Origin: Candidatus Latescibacterota bacterium | Lineage (GTDB): Bacteria; Krumholzibacteriota; Krumholzibacteriia; LZORAL124-64-63 | DNA length: 47,698 bases | Direction: 5' to 3' | Assembly (NCBI GenBank): GCA_030658975.1 | Contig: JAUSBL010000081.1 | Location: 1-47,698 of the forward strand | Part shown: one piece after another, positions 14,971 through 22,823 of the stretch | How the letters are laid out: every line of letters begins with the position of its first letter | Position numbering within the stretch: the first letter of the stretch is position 1 | Position numbers and translations under genes: made by a program | Notes under the pieces: generated by a model | The model's database searches: none | Told to the model about the DNA's origin: nothing | Seen by the model: the letters and a program-made list of their open reading frames with translations, nothing else

Positions 14971-15738
14971 ATGCAACTGACAACACCGACCACGGCCGCG
15001 CGCGCCATCGCCGTTCTGCTGACCGCGGCCGCGCTGGTCGGCGGGGCTGGCGCCGTCGAGGCGGCCGAGGATCCCGGCGGTTTCCCGCCGCTGTCCTTCG
15101 GCGTCAAGGGTGGCCTCGGCCTGGCGCAACACCAGGGCACCGAGCCCCGCGACCTCGAGTACACCGTCGACAGCGCCATGCGCCGCGGGTTTGCGGCGGG
15201 CGTGTTCCTCACGTTGCCCATCACCCGCCGTTTCCAACTCCAGCAGGAAGTGCTCTACGTCCGCAAGGGCTCGCGCCAGGACATCGGAGCGGTCATCTTC
15301 GACATCCCCACGGTGCTCGACGTGACCTACGACATGGACTACCTCGAGATCCCCGTCCTGCTGCGGTACCACTGGTTGCTCGACCGCGGCGTCGACATCT
15401 ACTCCCTGTCCGGTTTCGCGTTCGCCCTCAAGGTGGGCGACCGCTACCGGTTGACCGGCGACGTCAGCGACGGCGAGGAGTCCATCCCCCTGCGCGCCGA
15501 CAGCGACATGTCCGAGGTCGATCTCTTCGATTTTCTCTTCACGTACGGCGTGGGCCTCGAGGTGCCGGCGGGAGGGCTGCAACTGCTGCTGGAATACCGC
15601 TTCGATCTCAGCCTGCAGCAGTTGCCCCTGCCCACCTATGCGGACGTGCCCTTCGGTGACGAGACCGTGCGCGTCGACAACGATCCCGTGCCGTTGCGCA
15701 ACCAGTGCCATATGCTGCTCATGGGATTCAGGTTCTAG
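14971..15738 (+). CDS. Outer-membrane beta-barrel protein (porin-like)
   Basis: The 255-residue protein starts at the ATG at 14971, giving a signal peptide (ARAIAVLLTAAALVGGAGA) with cleavage near VEAAED. The rest is alternating beta strands typical of the PF13568-type small barrels: FGVKGGLGLAQHQG, GFAAGVFLTLPITRRFQLQQEVLYVRKG, DYLEIPVLLRYHW, YSLSGFAFALKVGD, FTYGVGLEVPAGGLQLLLEYRFD. It ends HMLLMGFRF, an aromatic C-terminus as in barrel proteins. It probably sits in the outer membrane, which supports a diderm host. The next gene begins 11 bp later behind a strong ribosome-binding site, so the pair is probably co-transcribed. The ribosome-binding site of this gene is weak. Confidence 0.8.
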   Translation: MQLTTPTTAARAIAVLLTAAALVGGAGAVEAAEDPGGFPPLSFGVKGGLGLAQHQGTEPRDLEYTVDSAMRRGFAAGVFLTLPITRRFQLQQEVLYVRKGSRQDIGAVIFDIPTVLDVTYDMDYLEIPVLLRYHWLLDRGVDIYSLSGFAFALKVGDRYRLTGDVSDGEESIPLRADSDMSEVDLFDFLFTYGVGLEVPAGGLQLLLEYRFDLSLQQLPLPTYADVPFGDETVRVDNDPVPLRNQCHMLLMGFRF

Positions 15739-15749
15739 GAGGCCGGCCG

Positions 15750-17225
15750 ATGTCTCGACAGTTCACGCTGACCCTCGTCCTGTGCGGCGGCATCGCCGCG
15801 GCCGGCCCGGCCGCAGCCTTCACCCACTGGAACGACCTGCGCGCCAGCGCGCTGTTGCCCCCCGGTACGGTGACCATCCGGACCGAGAGCGCCCAGGGGC
15901 CCGGCCTGGTCAACACCATCCTCTACGCGCAGGGTGGTGTCCAGGAAGCGCCGCTGAGCCTCGTCCCCGACGGCCCCAGCACCCTCGAGGCCACGGTGCC
16001 AGGTCCCACGACCGGCCGCCGATACTACGGCTTCCGCCTGGTCCAGCCCGGCGCCCTCGACCTGCTGCCCGTCCGGTTGGCCGACGGCGTCACCCCGGCC
16101 CGCACCGATCTGACCCGGCTGGCCGTCGATCCCGTCGGCGATGAAGTGTTCGGCCGCGTGAACCTCGACCTCACGGATTGCCGGATCGGGCGCCACGGCA
16201 CCCGTTTGTTCGCCGCCCTGACCAACGCCGGCGGCGGCTTCCCTGTGAGTTCCGGCCTGACCTTCTTCAGCTACCTGCTGGGCATCAACAACCCCGCCGA
16301 CAGCGACCCCGACACCGTGTTCGCGCTGATCCACACCATCACCGCCGCCGGCATCATCGCGCCCGGGCTCTACCAGATCAACGGCACCGGCATCGACGAC
16401 CTCGTCAAGATCGGCGACATCACCGCCACGGTCCTGCCCGGCGAGAACACCCTGCTGCTGTCCTGCGAACTGGCCGACCTCGAAGCGCATCCGGTGTTCC
16501 AGGGCTGGTACGATCCGGACGATCCGCGCCTGGGCGTGGCAGGGTTCAGCCAGCGGATCACCGTCCTCGGCGGAGCGCAACAGGCGGATCAGACGCCGGG
16601 CGGGATCTGGCACCTGCGCGAGGTGGCGCTGGATCCGGGCGTCAATCAGCTGCCCCTGCTGTCCGACCTGGCGCTGCCCGCGGCCGGGACGGGCGGCGCC
16701 GTCAGCGTCGTCTACAGTGATGCCGACGGTCACTGCCCGGTGATCGCCGAGCTGGTCTTCGACGGCGACGTGGTCTTTCCGCTGCGGCCCCAGACCCTCG
16801 ACTACGGCGCGCCGGTGGTCTACCGGAGCGACCCCGACCTGCCGCCCCTGGAGACCGGCAACTGGGCGCAGGTGGCGGCACGCTTCAGCGATGACCTCAG
16901 CAACGTGGTCGAGTCGACGCAGGCGGCCGTGGGCGTCGACGATACGCGCCCGATTCTGCAGTTGCGCGCCGCGCCCAACCCCTTCAACCCGACGACGAAG
17001 ATCCAGTACGACGTGCCGGTTGACGGTCGGGTGATGCTGAAGGTGTACGACGTTCGTGGCTCCCTCGTCCGCACCCTGGTCGACGCCGACCGACCCCGTG
17101 GCAGCCACCGGGCTGCCTGGGACGGCCGGGATACGTCGGGGCGGGGGATGGCGTCGGGGAGTTACTTTGCGCGGCTGGAAGTAGGAGGGAAGATCGAGAC
17201 GGTGCGCATGAGTCTCGTCCGGTGA
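15750..17225 (+). CDS. Secreted protein with FlgD-like C-terminal sorting domain
   Basis: The 491-residue protein starts at the ATG at 15750 behind taggaggcc. The signal peptide is MSRQFTLTLVLCGGIAAAGP(AAA). The large middle part (about 25-390) is beta-rich with no recognised catalytic motif. It includes LPPGTVTIRTESAQGPG, FFSYLLGINNPADSDPD and a later LPLLSDLALPAAGTGG...YSDADGHCPVIAEL segment resembling an Ig-like domain. The last ~85 residues are the FlgD-like sorting domain: APNPFNPTTKIQYDV, VYDVRGSLVRTLVDA, AWDGRDTSGRGMASGSYFARL, RMSLVR. That end is nearly the same as the end of the carboxypeptidase at 19340-20869. It is probably exported together with the upstream barrel protein. Confidence 0.82.
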   Translation: MSRQFTLTLVLCGGIAAAGPAAAFTHWNDLRASALLPPGTVTIRTESAQGPGLVNTILYAQGGVQEAPLSLVPDGPSTLEATVPGPTTGRRYYGFRLVQPGALDLLPVRLADGVTPARTDLTRLAVDPVGDEVFGRVNLDLTDCRIGRHGTRLFAALTNAGGGFPVSSGLTFFSYLLGINNPADSDPDTVFALIHTITAAGIIAPGLYQINGTGIDDLVKIGDITATVLPGENTLLLSCELADLEAHPVFQGWYDPDDPRLGVAGFSQRITVLGGAQQADQTPGGIWHLREVALDPGVNQLPLLSDLALPAAGTGGAVSVVYSDADGHCPVIAELVFDGDVVFPLRPQTLDYGAPVVYRSDPDLPPLETGNWAQVAARFSDDLSNVVESTQAAVGVDDTRPILQLRAAPNPFNPTTKIQYDVPVDGRVMLKVYDVRGSLVRTLVDADRPRGSHRAAWDGRDTSGRGMASGSYFARLEVGGKIETVRMSLVR

Positions 17226-17255
17226 GTGTCGGCTCCAGCCCTGGCGACGCTGGGC

Positions 17256-18170
17256 CTATGACTCGCGGTGTCCCGCGATCGACGCGAGCTCGAGGCGAAA
17301 CGGACCTTCCTGACGGTCGGCGATGATCAGGCCGAAGGTCTTGATGTTGGCCGGGTCGAGCGGGGGGTGACCCGCCACCAGACGTCCGCGAAAGAGCGGC
17401 TGAAAGCACGCGAATGAAAGCCTGATGTCGAGCCAGGCGCCGGGGGCTGGCCTGAAGTCGACTTGGTAGTTGACGCCGACGGAAGCTTCCGAGGTGCGCA
17501 AGCGCAGCCCGTAGCGCTTGCCGTCGCCGCGGACGCGGACCGTGAGCCCGTCGTAGCCGGACAGGTCGTAGTGGCCCTCGGCCGTCCGGACGGAGGCAAA
17601 GCCGCCGCTGTGTTCGAGAGAGACCACGCCCTTGAAGACCCCCAGTCCGTCTTCCGCCACCATCTCGCCGCTCGAGATGCCACCCATCACGGGGTCGCTG
17701 ATGTTGTGCCACGCTGCCGCGTCGGCTCCGAACTCGATGATGACCGTGGGCTCATTGATGAGCTGGCGCACCTCCGCCCTCATCGGCCTCGAGTGAAGTT
17801 CGCAGGCGCGGTCCGCGCACCGCCCGGTGAGGCGCGGTCGGTTCTTCGCGAACCACCGATAGCCGAGATCGAGCAACTGCGCGACGCCGGGCAAGCGGGT
17901 CAGCGCGACGAGCGACCCGAAGCCGACCGCCGTGTAAAGGCGCCGGAACACCTCGACCCCCTCGACGATGGTGCCGTCGGGCAGGCGGGCGTGGATGCGA
18001 TCCATCAAAGCCTCCCACGTCACGCCGACCGAGGTCCGAGCGAATCCCTCGTCCGCGATGTCGACGAAGAGGATGCGCTTGCGCTTGTCGAGCCGGCGAA
18101 GCAGCCGCACCTCCCGCGTGCATAGCGGACAGTCGCCGTCATAGAAGACCTCGACGTCGAAGTCGGTCAT
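17256..18170 (-). CDS. DUF393 (DCC-family) - CIA30 fusion protein
   Basis: The 304-residue protein joins two domains. Residues about 6-125 are a DUF393/DCC thiol-oxidoreductase-like domain opening with [17 protein letters not shown]; its CxxC is Cys14-Cys17. It also has [21 protein letters not shown] and the usual end [14 protein letters not shown]. Residues about 140-300 are a CIA30-type beta-sandwich: [81 protein letters not shown]30 is named for a mitochondrial complex I assembly factor, but bacterial members often bind or bury small ligands. There is no signal peptide, so it is cytoplasmic. The gene is monocistronic. A redox-linked assembly or binding role is inference. Confidence 0.88.
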   Translation of the reverse strand: MTDFDVEVFYDGDCPLCTREVRLLRRLDKRKRILFVDIADEGFARTSVGVTWEALMDRIHARLPDGTIVEGVEVFRRLYTAVGFGSLVALTRLPGVAQLLDLGYRWFAKNRPRLTGRCADRACELHSRPMRAEVRQLINEPTVIIEFGADAAAWHNISDPVMGGISSGEMVAEDGLGVFKGVVSLEHSGGFASVRTAEGHYDLSGYDGLTVRVRGDGKRYGLRLRTSEASVGVNYQVDFRPAPGAWLDIRLSFACFQPLFRGRLVAGHPPLDPANIKTFGLIIADRQEGPFRLELASIAGHRES

Positions 18171-18462
18171 GGTTCACCGCCGGGCTGTGGCTCCTCAGTA
18201 TCTCATCTGCTCGGTCATATTAACAGTTGGCGCCTGTTCAGGATCGTGATCATGGCAGACTTCGACGATGTGACAATCCATATTCAGGATCTTCTTCGCC
18301 TCTCGGTGCGCGAAGGTATTCTGTTGCGCGCCGGCGCCCGCGATCATCCTGCCCCGTGGTTCCGTCCCGTTCGCGGGGTTGACAGTGCCGGAGAGCTGGC
18401 TTTTCTTGGCCAGAGCACGCGGTCGAGTGACGAACTGACACTTCGAGCAGGGAGTAGCCAGG

Positions 18463-18849
18463 ATGCGCATAGAGAAAGACAAGGTCGACATTCAGCTCGA
18501 GATCCCGGGCGCCGTGATTCGTCAACGAATGAACTTCGGTGACGCCGGCGACTTCGGAACGATGAGCGGCGAGTACTTCACCCTTTCGCAGGGTGTCGAC
18601 ACCACCCCGCTCTTTATGGGTCTTGAAGGGGATCGCTGCCAGTGCCCCCACTGGGGCTTCGTCCTGCGTGGGCAGATCACCACGACCGACGCGAACGGGA
18701 TGACGGAGACGGTCAGGGAGAACGACCTTTTCTACTGGCCGCCCGGACACAACGTGAAGGTCGATGCCGACGCGGAAATCATCATGTTCAGTCCCCAGCG
18801 CGAGCACACGCATGTCATCAGCCACATGATCGGGAAGCTGAAGGGCTAG
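18463..18849 (+). CDS. Small cupin-domain protein
   Basis: The 128-residue protein has a single cupin fold. PHWGFVLRGQITTTDANGMTETVRENDLFYWPPGHNVKVDADAEIIMFSPQ carries the G-rich turns and the PPGH of motif 2 (shown here by position: residues about 62-112). A full HxH pair for metal is not obvious, as only the His in CPHWG and PPGH are conserved, so metal binding is uncertain. There is no signal peptide. The gene stands alone between a minus-strand gene and a decayed fragment. The ATG at 18463 follows gcagggagtagccagg, a passable ribosome-binding site. The substrate is unknown. Confidence 0.75.
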   Translation: MRIEKDKVDIQLEIPGAVIRQRMNFGDAGDFGTMSGEYFTLSQGVDTTPLFMGLEGDRCQCPHWGFVLRGQITTTDANGMTETVRENDLFYWPPGHNVKVDADAEIIMFSPQREHTHVISHMIGKLKG

Positions 18850-18857
18850 TTCGGCCA

Positions 18858-19148
18858 TGGTGCCTCGGCTCGGGTCGCTCGCGGCGGGCGCTCTGCCCGT
18901 CTCGGTTCAGATCACATTGCTGGACTCCTTCAACCCGTCCGAGACCGGCGGACTCTTGACGCTGAATGCCACGACCGTGCCCCACGGGACGCTGCTGTTC
19001 GTCATCGGCTAGTCGGGCTTCGCGGAGATCTACGCCGTGGACACCGGCACCGGGGCGGCCATCCACGATCTGCGCGGGCGACGCCTATTTCTGCCGACTG
19101 ACCGCCGAAGGCGTCACGGTCACCCAGAATGCGATCCTGATGCGTTAG
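18858..19148 (+). pseudogene. Remnant of a secreted protein with FlgD-like sorting domain
   Basis: The stretch reads LLDSFNPSETGGLLTLNATT and LLFVIG, then an in-frame TAG (19012-19014), then SGFAEIYAVDTGTGAAIHDLRGRR. After a frame change it ends DAYFCRLTAEGVTVTQNAIL-MR and a stop at 19148. The last part is the typical end of a FlgD-like sorting domain (YFCRLTAEG), and HDLRGRR is its middle strand with the linking segment deleted. No intact start or body is present, so this is the eroded end of a gene once like those on either side. Confidence 0.55.
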
Positions 19149-19339
19149 TCTGACGGGAAGTTGAATCCGCCGAGTGCTGCTGAGTCATGCGTGTCTCCTG
19201 AGCCCGTATTCAGTCCGGATTGCAGTTCGCCATTCGCCGGTCGTGGCGATATGCTGGCATGGGTGTTTCGCCGTGTCCTGGTTTCAAGAGGCGGGCGCCC
19301 CTCCCGGTCTGAAGACGCGCCCAAACAGGAGGGATGATC

Positions 19340-20869
19340 ATGCGTACCCACGGATCAGGGGAGTACCTCATCCTCGTGGCGGGCATCTTCCTGTTGGCGC
19401 CGGAGGCGGCCCTGGCCCAGCCGCGGGGATACGAGAACCACCAGGTGGTCAGCATCGAGGTCGCCGGTGAAGCGCAGCTCGAAGCGCTGAGAATCCTCGA
19501 TGCCGCCAGCCGGGATCTCGAGATCTGGTCCGAGTCGTTGCGGGCCGGCGTCGTCGAAGCCCGTGTCTCACGCGACCAGAAGCGTGAACTGGACGCCGCC
19601 GGGTTCGGGTACACCGTCCTGATCGAGAACCTGCAGGCCCGGATCGACGAGATGTATGCCGACCAGGGGCATGGGTTCTTCGATGAGTATCGCACCTACG
19701 AAGAGCATCTCGCCCTGATGCGCGACCTGGCCGCACGTTATCCGACGCTGGCCCGGACGGTCGATCTCGGCCGGTCGGTGCAGGGGCGCGCGCTGATGGC
19801 CCTGCGGATCACCGGCCCCGGCGCGAGCAAGGTCGGCTTGCTCTACCACGGCGCCCAGCACGGCAACGAACAGGGCGGCGCCATGCTCGTCGCCTACGTG
19901 GCCGAGCATCTGCTCGCGAATTACGCGACTGATCCGGAGATACGGGCTCTGGTGGACAACGCCGAGTGGTACCTGCTGCCGATCATGAATCCCGACGGGT
20001 ACGCGGTGTACGAACGGTACAACTGGCACGGGTTCGATTTGAACCGCAACTGGGGCAGCCCCGGGAGCGGGCCTCATCCCTTCTCCGAGCCGGAAACCGC
20101 GGCCGTGCGCGATTTCTTCCTGGCCCATCCGAACGTGCGCCTGTATCTGGACGTGCACGGATACGAACCCTGGTTCGGGTGGCCCTGGGCCCGCACATCC
20201 GTCACCTGTCCTGATGACGACGCTTTCCATTCCGCGGGAGACGCGGTGCGCAACCTGATTGCTGCGGCAGGTGGGGCGTCCTACGCCATCGGCGCGATCT
20301 CCGAAGTCACCTACCCCGTCACCGGCAGTTCGGTCGACTTCAGCTACGGCGATCTTCACCAGTGGGCCTACGCCCTCGAACTGGCGAGCCCCGCCATCCC
20401 GGAGATCTACGATCACTACGTCTCATCGCTGCTGTTCCTCGCCTCCTGGGTCAGCGACTGCAACGGCAACGGGATCCCCGATCTCGCGGAGATCGCCGGC
20501 GGCGGCGTGCCGGACGTCAACGACAACGGCATCCCCGACGCGTGTGACATCGCGTCCGGCCATTTCGTCGACGTGCCGACCGGGCTCGCCATCCGGCTGA
20601 CTCTGCACGAATCCCGTCCCAACCCCTTCAACCCCCGCACGACCATCGCCTTCGATCTGCCGCAGGACATGGCCGTGGACCTGTGCATCTACGACGTCCG
20701 TGGCGCCCGCATATGCACCCTGGTCGACACGGAGTTGCTCCATGGCAGCCACGAGGCTGTCTGGGACGGCCGCGACGCATCGGGCCGGGGAATGGCTTCG
20801 GGGAGTTACTTCGCTAGGCTGGAGGCAGGAGGGAGGGTCGAGACGGTGCGGATGTGCTTAGTGCGTTAG
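19340..20869 (+). CDS. Secreted M14 zinc carboxypeptidase with FlgD-like sorting domain
   Basis: The protein has 509 residues. The ATG at 19340 is preferred over 19334 because it gives proper spacing to AGGAGG. The signal peptide ends near ALAQP. A propeptide-like region (about 30-110) precedes the M14 domain (about 118-365). Its zinc ligands are His174 and Glu177 (HGNE) and His273 (DVHGYE). Arg236 (NRNW) and catalytic Glu347 (YALEL) are also present, so it should be active. A dockerin-like calcium-type repeat (CNGNGIPDLAEI, VNDNGIPDAC; about 372-401) follows. A FlgD-like sorting domain ends the protein (RPNPFNPRTTIAFDL, VWDGRDASGRGMASGSYFARL). It releases C-terminal residues from extracellular peptides, and with its neighbours forms an exported-protein zone. 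Confidence 0.93.
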   Translation: MRTHGSGEYLILVAGIFLLAPEAALAQPRGYENHQVVSIEVAGEAQLEALRILDAASRDLEIWSESLRAGVVEARVSRDQKRELDAAGFGYTVLIENLQARIDEMYADQGHGFFDEYRTYEEHLALMRDLAARYPTLARTVDLGRSVQGRALMALRITGPGASKVGLLYHGAQHGNEQGGAMLVAYVAEHLLANYATDPEIRALVDNAEWYLLPIMNPDGYAVYERYNWHGFDLNRNWGSPGSGPHPFSEPETAAVRDFFLAHPNVRLYLDVHGYEPWFGWPWARTSVTCPDDDAFHSAGDAVRNLIAAAGGASYAIGAISEVTYPVTGSSVDFSYGDLHQWAYALELASPAIPEIYDHYVSSLLFLASWVSDCNGNGIPDLAEIAGGGVPDVNDNGIPDACDIASGHFVDVPTGLAIRLTLHESRPNPFNPRTTIAFDLPQDMAVDLCIYDVRGARICTLVDTELLHGSHEAVWDGRDASGRGMASGSYFARLEAGGRVETVRMCLVR

Positions 20870-20892
20870 AAATATTATCGATACGCATGTCC

Positions 20893-20921
20893 TTGACATA
20901 CATAGAAGTTCAATGTATAAT
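20893..20921 (+). promoter_or_regulatory. Consensus sigma-70 promoter with overlapping PadR-type operator
   Basis: TTGACA (20893-20898), a 17-bp spacer and TATAAT (20916-20921) are a perfect match to the vegetative consensus. A perfect dyad, ATACAT (20898-20903), 9 bp, ATGTAT (20913-20918), covers the spacer and -10 box. This is the ATAC/GTAT style of PadR operators, so autorepression of the following padR gene is expected. Confidence 0.85.
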
Positions 20922-20973
20922 GCTGTTAGGTATTTGAGATCCGGGACCACACCGCCACGCGAGACGTGAAGCC

Positions 20974-21360
20974 ATGGAGATCAGCAAGGACCTGATGGCC
21001 GCTTCCTCGACCCCGATCGTCCTGGCGATCCTGGCCGAAGCCGACAGCTACGGCTACGCCATCATCAAGCGGGTCCGGGAGCTGTCCGGGGGCCGCATGG
21101 AGTGGACGGACGGCATGCTGTACCCCGTCCTGCACCGGCTCGAGCGGCTCGGCCACGTCGCGGCGCGGTGGGAGGTCGCCGAGAGCGGCCGCCGCCGCAA
21201 GTACTACCGGATCACTGCCGGCGGCCGCGCCCAACTCGCGCAGGAACGTGATCAGTGGCAAGCCGTGGACGCGACGCTGCGCGGGATCTGGTCGATCCTC
21301 CCGCTGGCCGCTGCGGCCGGCCGCCCGGCGCTGACGGCGCCGTTTCCCCAGGGAGCCTGA
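20974..21360 (+). CDS. PadR-family transcriptional regulator
   Basis: The 128-residue protein is a short (PadR-s2-like) winged helix. MAASSTPIVLAILAEADSYGYAI leads to the recognition helix GRMEWTDGMLYPVLHRLERLG, followed by the wing ARWEVAESGRRRKYYRITAGG and a short C-terminal dimerisation helix. Its promoter carries a dyad that it probably binds. The gene ends 3 bp before the next, a permease-prefix membrane protein, which is the standard partner of this regulator type. The ligand is unknown; PadR proteins of this arrangement often respond to toxic small molecules or envelope stress. Confidence 0.92.
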   Translation: MEISKDLMAASSTPIVLAILAEADSYGYAIIKRVRELSGGRMEWTDGMLYPVLHRLERLGHVAARWEVAESGRRRKYYRITAGGRAQLAQERDQWQAVDATLRGIWSILPLAAAAGRPALTAPFPQGA

Positions 21361-21363
21361 GAG

Positions 21364-22734
21364 ATGACGCATCCCGATCACGCACGATCGCTCGAGGATC
21401 AGATCGACCACTGGCGCAGCTACCTGCGCCGTCGCCAGTCGATCCACGCCGTTGACGTGGCGGAGCTGGAGGACCACCTGCGCGAGCAGGTCGCGGGTCT
21501 GGTCGAGGCGGGGCTGGCCGCCGACGAGGCGTTCCTGGTGGCGGTCAAGCGCATGGGCAACCTCGACGCCCTCTCGCGGGAGTTCGCGCGCGAGCACTCG
21601 GACCGCCTCTGGAAGCAACTCGTCCTGGACCCCGACGATCCCGGGAAGCCGCGCGGGAGCGCCCGCCGTGAGGCCGCCGTCGCCTTCGGCATCGCGGTCG
21701 CGGCGGCGGCGGCCATCAAGGCGCCGGCGCTCTTCGGCTTCCGCTGGGGCGAGGACGAGGGCTTCTACGCCCGCAACCTGGGCCTCTTCGTGCTGCCCCT
21801 GCTGGCCGGCTACTTCGTCTGGAAGCGGCGGCCCGGCGCCGGGACCCTCCGCCGGTTGGCCGTGGCGTTCGTCGCGGCGGGCGTGTTCGCCAACGTCTAC
21901 CCGTTCGCTCCGGGAGGCTCCAGCGAGGTGCTCTCGGCGCTGCACCTGCCGATCGCGCTCTGGCTGGCCGTGGGCGTCGCGTACGCGGGCGGCCGGTGGG
22001 GCCAGGCGGGCGGCCGCATGGACTTCATCCGCTTCTCAGGCGAGCTGTTCATCTACTACGTGCTGATCGCGCTCGGCGGCGGCGTGCTGGCGGGGTTCAC
22101 GGGGCTGATCTTCCAGGCCATCGGCGTGGACATCGAGCCCTTCTTCGAGCAGTGGCTGCTGCCGTGCGGCGTCATGGGGGCGGTCGTTGTCGCTTCCTGG
22201 CTGGTGGAGGCCAAGCAGAGCGTGATCGAGAACATGGCGCCGGTGCTGACGCGCCTGTTCGCGCCGCTTTTCGCCGCCATGCTGGTGATCTTCCTGGCGA
22301 CCCAGCTGTGGACCGGTCGCGGGGTCGACGTCCGGCGCGACGTGCTCATCGCCTTCGACCTGCTGCTGGTGGTGGTCCTGGGCCTGCTGCTCTACTCCGT
22401 GTCCGCCCGCGACCACCGGGCGCCCCCCGGCGTCTTCGACGTGCTGCAGGTGGTGCTGCTGGTGGGCGCGCTGCTGGCCGACGCGTTGGCGCTGGGGGCG
22501 ATCGCGGCGCGCATCTCCGAGTTCGGCTTCAGCCCCAACCGCGTGGCCGCGCTGGGGGAGAACGTGATCCTGCTCGTCAACCTCGCCTGGTCGACCGTGC
22601 TCTACGTGAGGTTCCTGCGCGGGCGCGGCCCGTTCTCGCGCCTCGAACGCTGGCAGACGGACTACCTGCCGGTCTATGCCGCGTGGGCGGCCATCGTCGT
22701 GGTCATCTTCCCGCCGCTGTTCAGGTACGTCTGA
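21364..22734 (+). CDS. Multi-pass membrane protein with permease-prefix domain
   Basis: The 456-residue protein starts with a cytoplasmic permease-prefix (domain 1) helical region. It includes SLEDQIDHWRSYLRRRQSIH, ELEDHLREQVAGLVEAGLAA and DEAFLVAVKRMGNLDALSRE (about 8-75). About eleven hydrophobic segments follow from residue 98 to the end, among them LFVLPLLAGYFVW, IALGGGVLAGFTGLIFQAIG and VLIAFDLLLVVVLGLLLYSV. There is no ATPase or known transport motif. It follows padR with a 3-bp gap and is almost certainly co-regulated with it. The prefix domain usually precedes FtsX/MacB permeases; here it precedes a different polytopic region, so the molecular role is open. Confidence 0.85.
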   Translation: MTHPDHARSLEDQIDHWRSYLRRRQSIHAVDVAELEDHLREQVAGLVEAGLAADEAFLVAVKRMGNLDALSREFAREHSDRLWKQLVLDPDDPGKPRGSARREAAVAFGIAVAAAAAIKAPALFGFRWGEDEGFYARNLGLFVLPLLAGYFVWKRRPGAGTLRRLAVAFVAAGVFANVYPFAPGGSSEVLSALHLPIALWLAVGVAYAGGRWGQAGGRMDFIRFSGELFIYYVLIALGGGVLAGFTGLIFQAIGVDIEPFFEQWLLPCGVMGAVVVASWLVEAKQSVIENMAPVLTRLFAPLFAAMLVIFLATQLWTGRGVDVRRDVLIAFDLLLVVVLGLLLYSVSARDHRAPPGVFDVLQVVLLVGALLADALALGAIAARISEFGFSPNRVAALGENVILLVNLAWSTVLYVRFLRGRGPFSRLERWQTDYLPVYAAWAAIVVVIFPPLFRYV

Positions 22735-22823
22735 CGGAGCACGATCGTCCGACTCATGCTATGTTGGGTGCGTGCGAGGGGCGGGTGGGAACAGGCAGAT
22801 CGTCATTCCACCAGGGAGATGTC

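Noticed and set aside
18246-18542. A 98-codon plus-strand frame upstream of and overlapping the cupin gene
   Set aside because: It overlaps the cupin start in another frame, shows no motif and degenerates into Arg/Gly-rich sequence.
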